From positions 248,001-312,000 of the forward strand of contig NZ_JBHUER010000010.1 of NCBI RefSeq assembly GCF_042681025.1: a DNA stretch of 64,000 nt, given 5' to 3'. Source of the stretch: Methylopila henanensis (GTDB lineage Bacteria > Pseudomonadota > Alphaproteobacteria > Rhizobiales > Methylopilaceae). The translations under genes and the position numbers were made by a program. The stretch's first letter is position 1. Each line of letters starts with the position of its first letter. Shown one piece after another: positions 57,689 to 64,000 of this stretch. Under the pieces are notes generated by a model. The model was given only the letters and a program-made list of their open reading frames with translations, was not told the DNA's origin and did no database searches.

Positions 57689-59008
57689 TCAGGTTTCCGA
57701 AACGCCTAAGATCGAAGCAAGCTGGGCATACCCTTCGCCGAGACGCGTTGCTTCTTCCTTACCCTGCGCCAGAAAGCGCTCCATCGGCCCGTTCAGCGCG
57801 ATGGCGTCGTCGACCTCCGCGCTCGATCCCGGACGGTAGGCGCCGAGGCGGATCAACTCCTCCATGTCGGTGAAGGTCGCCATGGCGCGGCGCGCCTGGG
57901 CGATCAGCGGCCGCCGCTCCTCCGGCGTCGAGCGCGGCATGGTGCGGGACACCGATTTGAGGATGTTGATCGCGGGATAGCGGCCCCGCTCCGCGATCGC
58001 GCGCTCCATCACGATGTGGCCGTCGAGGATGCCGCGCACGGCGTCGGCCACCGGCTCGTTGTGGTCGTCGCCGTCCACGAGCACGGTGAAGACGCCCGTG
58101 ACGGTCCCCTCCCCCGTGCCGGGCCCCGCGCGCTCGAGCAGCCGGGGCAGTTCGGCGAACACGGTGGGGGTGTAGCCCTTGGTGGTCGGCGGCTCGCCGG
58201 TGGCGAGGCCGATCTCGCGCTGCGCCATGGCGAAGCGGGTCACGCTGTCCATCATACACAGCACGTCCAGCCCCTCGTCGCGGAAGGCCTCCGCGAGCGT
58301 AAGCGTGAGATAGGCCGCCTGCCGGCGCTTGAGCGCGGGCTCGTCGGAGGTCGCGACCACCACGATCGAGCGCGACAGGCCGGCCTCGCCGAGGTCGTCC
58401 TGCAGGAACTCCTGCACCTCGCGGCCACGCTCGCCGATCAGGCCGATCACGGCGGCGTCGCAGGCGGTGTTGCGGGCGAGCATGGCGAGCAGCACCGACT
58501 TGCCGACGCCGGATCCCGCGAAGATGCCCATGCGCTGCCCCGCGCAGCAGGTGACGAAGGTGTTGAGCGCCCTCACCCCGAGGTCGAGCGGCTCGCCGAC
58601 GCGCCGGCGGGCGTGCGCCGGCGGGGGAGGCGCGCGGTAGGGATAGAGCAGCGGGCCTTCCTTGAGCGGGCCCTTGCCGTCGATCGGCGCGCCCATGCCG
58701 TCGATCACGCGGCCGAGCCAGGAGCGCGCCGGGCGAACGCCGGGCTGGGCCGAGCCGACCACCGCGCGGCACCCGCGGCGCACGCCCTCGAGCGGCGCGA
58801 ACGGCATCAGCAGCGCCTTGTCGCCCTGGAACCCGACCACCTCGCAGTCGGTGCCGCGGCCGTTGGCGGCCTCGATCGTCACCCGACCGCCGATCGCCAT
58901 CGCGCCGAGCGGCCCCGCGACCTCGACCAGGAGGCCGCGCACGCCGACCACGCGCCCGTAGACCTCGCGCTCCGGCGTCGCCTCGATCGCCTCGATCAGC
59001 CCCTGCAT
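57689..59008 (-). CDS. fliI: Flagellum-specific ATP synthase FliI
   Basis: A 439-residue hexameric ATPase of the flagellar export apparatus. Walker A is AGSGVGKS (residues about 164-171), the Walker B region is LDVLCMMDSVTRFAMAQREIGLATGEPPTTKGYTP, and GRYPAINILKSVSRTMP marks the F1-beta-like type III family. It hydrolyses ATP to release chaperones and unfold flagellar substrates. fliJ follows 21 bp downstream. The gene is divergent from ctrA with a 375-base regulatory region between them. Confidence 0.96.
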   Translation of the reverse strand: MQGLIEAIEATPEREVYGRVVGVRGLLVEVAGPLGAMAIGGRVTIEAANGRGTDCEVVGFQGDKALLMPFAPLEGVRRGCRAVVGSAQPGVRPARSWLGRVIDGMGAPIDGKGPLKEGPLLYPYRAPPPPAHARRRVGEPLDLGVRALNTFVTCCAGQRMGIFAGSGVGKSVLLAMLARNTACDAAVIGLIGERGREVQEFLQDDLGEAGLSRSIVVVATSDEPALKRRQAAYLTLTLAEAFRDEGLDVLCMMDSVTRFAMAQREIGLATGEPPTTKGYTPTVFAELPRLLERAGPGTGEGTVTGVFTVLVDGDDHNEPVADAVRGILDGHIVMERAIAERGRYPAINILKSVSRTMPRSTPEERRPLIAQARRAMATFTDMEELIRLGAYRPGSSAEVDDAIALNGPMERFLAQGKEEATRLGEGYAQLASILGVSET

Positions 59009-59383
59009 CGGCGGCTTTTCCCCAATCCCTAGCGAATCATTGCCGAGACTGCGCCTAGCGTAACGCTTCGTTTACCGCCACGCCCAATCATGGCCCCAAC
59101 GCTTAAGGGTGCGGAAACCGTAACGCCGGCTCGGAAGTTTGAGTCGGAAGAGTCGGTTAGGCGCTTTTCTTAAGGTTTGAAGTGAGTTTGCATTTCTCCG
59201 TAACGTGCTGATTTTCATCACTTTATGAAGAAATGCGCCCCAAATGAGATCAAGCTTGCGGCGCAGAATCACCTTCTGTTAACTAATGGTCGTTAAGCTT
59301 GAATCGGACTTTAAACGATCGGTTCACCGTGCCGGGCTCGGCGTCGCCGAGGCAGGCCACGCGGGCATCGGTGGAGGATTCGC
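59009..59383. promoter_or_regulatory. 375-base regulatory region between divergent fliI and ctrA
   Basis: The longest intergenic stretch of the window and unusually AT-rich. Six GANTC (CcrM methylation) sites occur at 59034, 59141, 59150, 59266, 59301 and 59377. TTAA-type CtrA half-sites occur at 59279-59283, 59293-59296 and 59311-59314, and a weaker CtrA-like box (GTAA-N7-TTTAC) at 59060-59075 faces fliI. A TTGCAT-N17-ATTTTC pair at 59188-59216 is a possible ctrA promoter. Methylation- and CtrA-dependent control of ctrA is known in Caulobacter. Confidence 0.65.
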
Positions 59384-60085
59384 ATGCGCGTTCTTCTGAT
59401 TGAGGACGATAGCGCCACGGCGCAGAGCATCGAGTTGATGCTCAAGTCCGAAAGCTTCAACGTCTATACGACGGAGCTCGGGGAAGAGGGCATCGACCTC
59501 GGCAAGCTCTATGACTACGACATCATTCTGCTCGACCTGAACCTGCCCGACATGTCGGGCTACGAAGTGCTCCGCGCGCTTCGGGTCGCGAAGATCAAGA
59601 CGCCGATCCTGATCCTCTCCGGCCTCGCCGGCATCGAGGACAAGGTCCGCGGCCTCGGCGTCGGCGCCGACGACTACATGACCAAGCCGTTCCACAAGGA
59701 CGAGATGGTCGCCCGCATCCACGCCATCGTGCGCCGGTCGAAGGGCCACGCTCAGTCGGTCATCACCACCGGCGACCTGATCGTGAACCTCGACACCAAG
59801 ACCGTCGAGGTCGGCGGCGCCCGGGTGCACCTGACGGGCAAGGAATACCAGATGCTGGAGCTGCTGAGCCTCAGGAAGGGCTCGACGCTCACCAAGGAGA
59901 TGTTCCTCAACCATCTCTACGGCGGCATGGACGAGCCGGAGCTGAAGATCATCGACGTCTTCATCTGCAAGCTCCGGAAGAAGCTCGCCAACGCCACCAA
60001 CGGCAAGAACTACATCGAGACCGTCTGGGGCCGCGGCTACGTGCTGCGCGAGCCCAACGAGGACGAGACCCGCGCCATCGCCTGA
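59384..60085 (+). CDS. ctrA: Cell-cycle master regulator CtrA
   Basis: A 233-residue OmpR-type response regulator. The receiver begins MRVLLIEDDSATAQSIELMLKSESFNVYTT, with acidic residues Glu7-Asp8-Asp9, phosphoacceptor Asp51 (DIILLDLNLPDMSGY) and Lys in MTKPFHKDEM. The winged helix (about 125-225) reads LTGKEYQMLELLSLRKGSTLTKEMFLNHLYGG. The sequence is that of CtrA from start to finish, including the alphaproteobacterial TRAIA-like tail region. It controls cell division, flagella and chemotaxis genes via TTAA-N7-TTAAC sites. GGAGG precedes the ATG. Confidence 0.97.
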   Translation: MRVLLIEDDSATAQSIELMLKSESFNVYTTELGEEGIDLGKLYDYDIILLDLNLPDMSGYEVLRALRVAKIKTPILILSGLAGIEDKVRGLGVGADDYMTKPFHKDEMVARIHAIVRRSKGHAQSVITTGDLIVNLDTKTVEVGGARVHLTGKEYQMLELLSLRKGSTLTKEMFLNHLYGGMDEPELKIIDVFICKLRKKLANATNGKNYIETVWGRGYVLREPNEDETRAIA

Positions 60086-60111
60086 CGCGCGGCTCCCGAC
60101 GCGCCGTTTCG

Positions 60112-60142
60112 CGAAGCCCCGGACCCTCGGTCCGGGGCTTCG
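60112..60142. terminator. Terminator between ctrA and the convergent EF-hand gene
   Basis: Perfect 14-base arms CGAAGCCCCGGACC and GGTCCGGGGCTTCG with a three-base loop, followed by TCGTTTC on the plus strand. It lies 26 bases beyond the ctrA stop and close to the EF-hand gene stop, so it can serve both. Confidence 0.75.
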
Positions 60143-60147
60143 TCGTT

Positions 60148-61665
60148 TCAGGGCCTGCCGCGGCAGCCGAAGCGGCCTGAAGCGGGCTCGGAACCGTCCT
60201 CGACGGCGATGCAGGAATGACCCAAATCGCCCTTTGGCCGGGGCACGCCGGGCGCGAGCGAGAAGCCGACCGAATGCGCGCCCGCGAGCCCAGCCGGAAA
60301 GCGCGGGATAGGCTTGACGATCCGGAAGGTTCCGCCAACGCGTTCGATCGCGCCCTCGCCCACGAGCTTGGCGAGCCCCACCTGCTGCGGCAGCACCTCA
60401 TAGGCGACGACCGGCGCGCCCGCCACGACCGTGGCGGGGTCGATCTCCACCACCCCGCCCGGAGCGAACCGTAGCGCGTCGCGCCAGGTCCGCGGGTCGA
60501 AACCAGCCGGCGCATCGTCCGGCTTACGCGACGCCTTCGCAACGGTCATCGCGGGAAGCGTGAGGGCGGTGGCCTTGTATGCGCCGCCGAACGCGTCTGG
60601 AGCCCGGCCCAGCGCGCGCCGCAGCGCAGATCGGGCGGCGTCAGCTTCCGGCGAACCGGGCTTGCTAAAGGAGCCGAAGCAGCCCCGAGGGGCGACCATC
60701 ACCTTGTCCGCCGGCAGGCCGACCACCCCCGCGGCCGAGAGGCCGGACGGCCCGGCCTTGGCGGAAGCGAGCACGAGCCGCGCCACGCGGTCCTTCGCGC
60801 CCGCCACGCGCCAGATCATGGCGTCGCCGGACGTCAGGACGATGTAGAGCGGCTGGTCGCCCTCCTCGATCACGAGCTCCGCAGTCGTGCTGTCCTCGTT
60901 CTGCCCCACGACGGTCGCAGTCGGCACGGCGTCGCCTCCGCTCAGCCCGAACGCGACGATCTGCTGGCCGTCGGCCACGCGCGGAACCTCGCAGGACGGC
61001 GCGTTCTTCTCGATCGCCGCGATCCGGAGCGGGGCCTGAGCCGCCTGAAACTCCTCGGTCGCGATCAGGCCGTCGCCGTTACGGTCGACGATGGAGAAGA
61101 TCCGGCGCAGGGCCTGCTCGGCCTCGGACGCCATGACGCGCCCGTCCCCGTCGCTGTCGAACGCCATGAACGGCTCGACCGAACCTTCGCCGACGCCGCG
61201 AAAGACCGAGGACGGGCCGGGAGCCGACACGGCGTCCTGCAACGTGATGCGACCGTCGCCGTCGCGGTCGAGCCGGTCGAACCGCTCGTCCTTCGCTCCC
61301 GGCGCTCGCGCCCCCGCAGGCCCCAGCCGCGCAAGCTCACGCTCCTCCTGCGACAGAACGCCGTCGCCGTCGAGGTCGGCGCCGACGAAGAGAGATGCGT
61401 TCTGCGCCCGACCGAACGCGTCGAGCCGCCGGCGGGCCAGCGCGACGTCGGCGGCGTCGAGACCGTCATTGCCGACGTCAGCCGCCCGGAACGGCCGCAG
61501 CGCCTCGGCGACGAACTGCTCGACATAGAGGCCTGACCGCAGATAGCGGGCGAACTCGGGCGACAGTTGCGGTCCGGAATCCTGGGCCGCCGCGCCGCCT
61601 GGCGCGAGCGTCATAAGAATGGCGAGGGCGGCGAGCCGCGAAGGACGGACAATCACAGGACGCAT
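60148..61665 (-). CDS. Exported EF-hand calcium-binding protein, unknown function
   Basis: A 505-residue exported protein with a signal peptide (residues about 1-27, cleavage AAA-QD). Four canonical EF loops are readable between residues about 95 and 220: DLDGDGVLSQEE, DRDGDGRITLQD, DSDGDGRVMASE and DRNGDGLIATEE. A weaker loop (DVGNDGLDAAD) precedes them. The remaining 280 residues form an unrecognised domain with paired cysteines. ATG 61665 has a GGAG directly abutting it, so the GTG at 61656 is a possible alternative start. The gene stands between ctrA and cheR; no partner is obvious. Confidence 0.82.
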   Translation of the reverse strand: MRPVIVRPSRLAALAILMTLAPGGAAAQDSGPQLSPEFARYLRSGLYVEQFVAEALRPFRAADVGNDGLDAADVALARRRLDAFGRAQNASLFVGADLDGDGVLSQEERELARLGPAGARAPGAKDERFDRLDRDGDGRITLQDAVSAPGPSSVFRGVGEGSVEPFMAFDSDGDGRVMASEAEQALRRIFSIVDRNGDGLIATEEFQAAQAPLRIAAIEKNAPSCEVPRVADGQQIVAFGLSGGDAVPTATVVGQNEDSTTAELVIEEGDQPLYIVLTSGDAMIWRVAGAKDRVARLVLASAKAGPSGLSAAGVVGLPADKVMVAPRGCFGSFSKPGSPEADAARSALRRALGRAPDAFGGAYKATALTLPAMTVAKASRKPDDAPAGFDPRTWRDALRFAPGGVVEIDPATVVAGAPVVAYEVLPQQVGLAKLVGEGAIERVGGTFRIVKPIPRFPAGLAGAHSVGFSLAPGVPRPKGDLGHSCIAVEDGSEPASGRFGCRGRP

Positions 61666-61759
61666 CTCCGTTCTCGAACAACGGAGAAGTAGCAAGGAGC
61701 AGGACGACCTCGCCAGCGGCGTCCGCCAACAGGGTTTACACCGCGTAGGACGTCCGCCG

Positions 61760-62617
61760 TCAGCGGACCGCGGAGGCGAGGCGGAAGGCGGAGGGCGCGG
61801 CGCCGGGCGGCGTGGGTACGAACAGGCCGCGGTGGCTCGGATGCGGGCGGAACGCGGCGTTGAGGCCGAGCACGGTCTCGGCCGAGCCCAGCAGCAGCGC
61901 TCCGTCCGGAGCGAGCTGCTTGCCGATCCGGCCGAGGATGTCGGCCTTGGTCGGCTCGTCGAAGTAGATAAGCACGTTGCGGCAGAACACGACGTCGAAC
62001 TGACCGAGCGGGGAGAAGTCGCGCAGCAGGTTGAGCGTGCGGAACTGCACCCGCTCCCTGAGCTTCGCGGCGATCCGCCAGCGGTCGCCCTCCTGGGTGA
62101 AATGCTTCAGCAGCAGCTTGATCGGCAGCCCGCGCTGGACCTCGAACTGGCTGAACAGGCCGGTGCGGGCGCGATCGACCACCTCGCTCGCGAGATCGGT
62201 CGCGACGATCTCGAACCGCCAGCCGGGGTACTGCGCCGCCTTGTCCTCGAGCGCCATGGCGAGCGAGTACGGCTCCTGGCCCGTGGAGCAGGCCGCGCAC
62301 CAAATCCGCACGCGCTTCTGGGCGGCGCGGGTCTTCGCGAACTCCGGCAGCAGCACGTCGGAGAACTGCGTGAACGGCGCGCCGTCGCGGAAGAAGAACG
62401 TCTCGTTGGTGGTCATCGCCTCGACCACCGACTGGGCGAGCGCGGTGTCGCCGCCGCGCATCAGCCGCTGCGCGAGCTCCGACAGGGAGGCGATACCGGC
62501 CTTGCGGGCGATCGGCCCGAGGCGGCTCTCGACGAGGTAGCGCTTGTCCTCGCCGATCACGATGCCCGACCGCTCCTTGAGGAAGCGCGCGAGGAAGGCG
62601 AATTCCGTCGGCGTCAT
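61760..62617 (-). CDS. cheR: Chemotaxis protein methyltransferase CheR
   Basis: A 285-residue enzyme with the CheR N-terminal helical domain (residues 1-75; FAFLARFLKERSGIVIGEDKRYLVESRL) and a SAM-binding domain (about 80-280) carrying RIWCAACSTGQEPYSLAM and FDVVFCRNVLIYFDEPTKADIL. It methylates glutamates of chemoreceptors using S-adenosylmethionine. Its ATG overlaps the cheB stop (ATGA), so the two opposing enzymes are made in step. Confidence 0.96.
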   Translation of the reverse strand: MTPTEFAFLARFLKERSGIVIGEDKRYLVESRLGPIARKAGIASLSELAQRLMRGGDTALAQSVVEAMTTNETFFFRDGAPFTQFSDVLLPEFAKTRAAQKRVRIWCAACSTGQEPYSLAMALEDKAAQYPGWRFEIVATDLASEVVDRARTGLFSQFEVQRGLPIKLLLKHFTQEGDRWRIAAKLRERVQFRTLNLLRDFSPLGQFDVVFCRNVLIYFDEPTKADILGRIGKQLAPDGALLLGSAETVLGLNAAFRPHPSHRGLFVPTPPGAAPSAFRLASAVR

Positions 62618-63756
62618 GCGCGCTCTCCGGCGATCAGGCGGGCGATCCGAGACCCGATGGCGGGCAGCGGCAGAACGGCGGCGCAGCAGCCGGTCGCGAC
62701 GGCGGCGCCCGGCATGCCCCAGACGACGCTTGTGGCTTCGTCCTGCGCGATCACGGAGCCTCCGGCGGAGGCGACGGCGCGCACGCCCGCCGCGCCGTCC
62801 GAGCCCATGCCCGTCAGCATCACGGCGAGCAGGCCCGAGCCGTAGGCCGCGGCGGCGGTGCGGAAGGTCGGGTCGACCGAGGGCTTGCAGAAGTTCTCCG
62901 CGGGCCCGTCGTCGATCGAAGCGAAGGCCGCTCCGCCCTTCAGCGCGACGGTCAGGTGCTTGCCGCCCGGCGCGACATGGATGACGCCCGGCTCCAGCGG
63001 CTGGCCGTGCGCGGCCTCGCGGCCGGGCCGTCCGCTCGCGGCGCCGAGATGCTCGGCGAGCGTCGGGGTGAAGGCGGCCGGCATGTGCTGCGTCACGAGC
63101 ACCGGCACGCGGGCGATCGACGGCCCGATGGCGTGGAGCAGCGCCGCCAGCGCCTGCGGGCCGCCGGTCGAGGCGCCGATCGCGATTGCGCGCACCGGGG
63201 CGGCTGAGAACGGACGGAACCTGGCTGCGGGCGCGGCCGGGGCGAAGCTCGACGCGGCGGGCGCGGGAGCCGGCGCCGCAGGGCGCGGCTCGAACCCGGC
63301 GCCGGGCGTCCGCATGCGCGCGCGGCGCAGGGCGTGCTCGCCGACCGCGCGGATTTTGGCGACGAGGTCGCGCCGGTAGTCGGACTGCGCCACCTCGGCC
63401 GTGGGCTTCGCGATGAAATCGGCAGCGCCGAGCGCGAGGCACCTGAGCGAGATGTCGGCGTTGCGGCGCGTCAGCGACGACGCCATCAGCACGGCGAGGT
63501 CCGGCTGCGCCTTCAGCAGCAGCGGCAGCGCCGACACGCCGTCCATGTCGGGCATCTCGACGTCGAGGACCGCCACGTGCGGGCGAAGGCGGACGACGTC
63601 GGCGACCGCCGCGAGCCCCGTCCGGCTGGTTCCGGCCACGACGAGGCCCGGCTCCTCCCCGAGCCACTTCGCGACGACGCCGCGCACCACCGCGCTGTCG
63701 TCGACGATCAGGATGCGGAGAGGCTCCGCGGACATGCTATGCGCTGCGAATGTCAT
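62614..63756 (-). CDS. cheB: Chemotaxis response regulator protein-glutamate methylesterase CheB
   Basis: A 380-residue protein. The receiver (residues about 12-130) has phosphoacceptor Asp65 (VAVLDVEMPDMDG). A Pro/Ala-rich linker (about 150-187) leads to the methylesterase domain with catalytic Ser196 (AIGASTGGP), His224 (VTQHMPAAF) and Asp320 (LTGMGSDGAAG). It removes methyl groups from receptors. The ATG at 63756 gives seven extra residues; ATG 63735 (MSAEPLR) is equally possible, since neither has a strong ribosome-binding site. The gene overlaps cheR. Confidence 0.95.
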   Translation of the reverse strand: MTFAAHSMSAEPLRILIVDDSAVVRGVVAKWLGEEPGLVVAGTSRTGLAAVADVVRLRPHVAVLDVEMPDMDGVSALPLLLKAQPDLAVLMASSLTRRNADISLRCLALGAADFIAKPTAEVAQSDYRRDLVAKIRAVGEHALRRARMRTPGAGFEPRPAAPAPAPAASSFAPAAPAARFRPFSAAPVRAIAIGASTGGPQALAALLHAIGPSIARVPVLVTQHMPAAFTPTLAEHLGAASGRPGREAAHGQPLEPGVIHVAPGGKHLTVALKGGAAFASIDDGPAENFCKPSVDPTFRTAAAAYGSGLLAVMLTGMGSDGAAGVRAVASAGGSVIAQDEATSVVWGMPGAAVATGCCAAVLPLPAIGSRIARLIAGERA

Positions 63757-63783
63757 GACGCGTCGCTCGTTGAGGGGACGTCG

Positions 63784-64000
63784 TCAGATCAGGCCGACCT
63801 CGGCGAACTTCGAGCCGATGATCTCCTTGTCGAACGGCTTCATGACGTACTCGTCCGCGCCGGCGCGCATCGCGCGGGTGATGAAGGAGACGTCGTTCTC
63901 GGTGGTGCAGAACACCACCTTCGGCGTGTCGCCGCCCGGCAGCGAGCGCAGCTCCGCCAGGAACTCGTAGCCGTCCATGACCGGCATGTTCCAGTCGAGC
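63784..64000 (-). CDS. cheY: CheY-like response regulator, C-terminal part (cut by window edge)
   Basis: The visible 72 residues read LDWNMPVMDGYEFLAELRSL and onward, containing the phosphoacceptor Asp in LDWNMPVMDG, the CTTENDVSF Thr region and MKPFDKEII with the conserved Lys. This is a single-domain receiver like CheY, ending in EVGLI. The start lies outside the window. It is 27 bp upstream of cheB in the same operon. Confidence 0.88.
   Translation of the reverse strand, partial: LDWNMPVMDGYEFLAELRSLPGGDTPKVVFCTTENDVSFITRAMRAGADEYVMKPFDKEIIGSKFAEVGLI

Noticed and set aside
59278..59297. GTTAAC...GTTAAG as a full CtrA box
   Set aside because: The TTAA half-sites are ten bases apart, not seven. 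They are kept only as half-sites within the ctrA regulatory region.
1..64000. CRISPR arrays, insertion sequences, prophage genes, tRNA and rRNA genes
   Set aside because: No regular spaced repeats, transposase, integrase, phage structural genes or tRNA-like cloverleaf sequences were recognised on reading through the window. Short RNA genes could have been missed without a covariance search.

Overview
The window is about 64 kb of very GC-rich DNA with dense, mostly co-oriented genes. It reads as a chromosomal segment of an alphaproteobacterium, probably Hyphomicrobiales (Rhizobiales). The evidence is a PhyR-NepR-EcfG general stress response locus, a ctrA gene with several GANTC sites in its promoter, a cta-type aa3 cytochrome oxidase operon, IalB, PabA/B/C and flagellar and chemotaxis genes. 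Genus-level placement is not possible from the sequence. I saw no rRNA, tRNA, CRISPR array, insertion sequence or prophage. Two short N runs (9958-9980 and 50380-50392) are unresolved bases. The window cuts the first gene (pyruvate carboxylase) and the last (a CheY-like regulator).

Left part, 1-8 kb (minus strand): pyc start, then a copper-enzyme pair in which a secreted galactose-oxidase-type copper radical oxidase with a ricin-type lectin domain overlaps an SCO1/SenC copper chaperone. An OpgC-type acyltransferase, an MFS transporter overlapping galE, and a Crp/Fnr regulator follow. 8-13.3 kb (plus strand): the general stress response block, made of a soluble HisKA_2-like protein, phyR, dps (behind a possible EcfG promoter), a small membrane protein, nepR-ecfG (overlapping) and a membrane HisKA_2 sensor. 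Both kinase-like proteins lack a recognisable ATP-binding N-box.

13.3-24.3 kb: housekeeping genes (ABC-F ATPase, SPOUT rRNA methyltransferase, RecQ, mannose-1-phosphate guanylyltransferase, NUDIX, peroxiredoxin, a free-standing DsbD N-terminal domain, YqgE) and a small copper cassette (DUF2946-like plus PCuAC). 23.7-37.2 kb (minus strand): a long run from ctaC through ctaD, ctaB, a 54-residue coxF-like gene, ctaG, ctaE, DUF983 and surf1 to thrC, an M16 peptidase, a GNAT acetyltransferase and a GGDEF-EAL protein. 37.5-48 kb: ialB, pabB-pabA-pabC, a Kef-type antiporter, a DUF937 protein, chrA, two small exported proteins and a soluble globin-coupled chemoreceptor.

48-64 kb is the motility and cell-cycle part: flhA (with a CtrA-like box), fliJ-fliI, ctrA and cheY-cheB-cheR. 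Between flhA and fliJ lies an accessory block of about 6.8 kb with two small exported proteins, a DUF1275 protein, a Tat-exported metallo-beta-lactamase, AraC and LysR regulators, a lytic transglycosylase and an ohr/ohrR pair. In that block the divergent promoter between a small exported-protein gene and a LysR gene is present twice. At one copy only the first codons of the LysR gene remain.

The most interesting items are the copper radical oxidase/SCO pair, the stress-response locus flanked by two degenerate HisKA_2 proteins, the duplicated LysR promoter with a gene remnant, and the paired OhrR operators.
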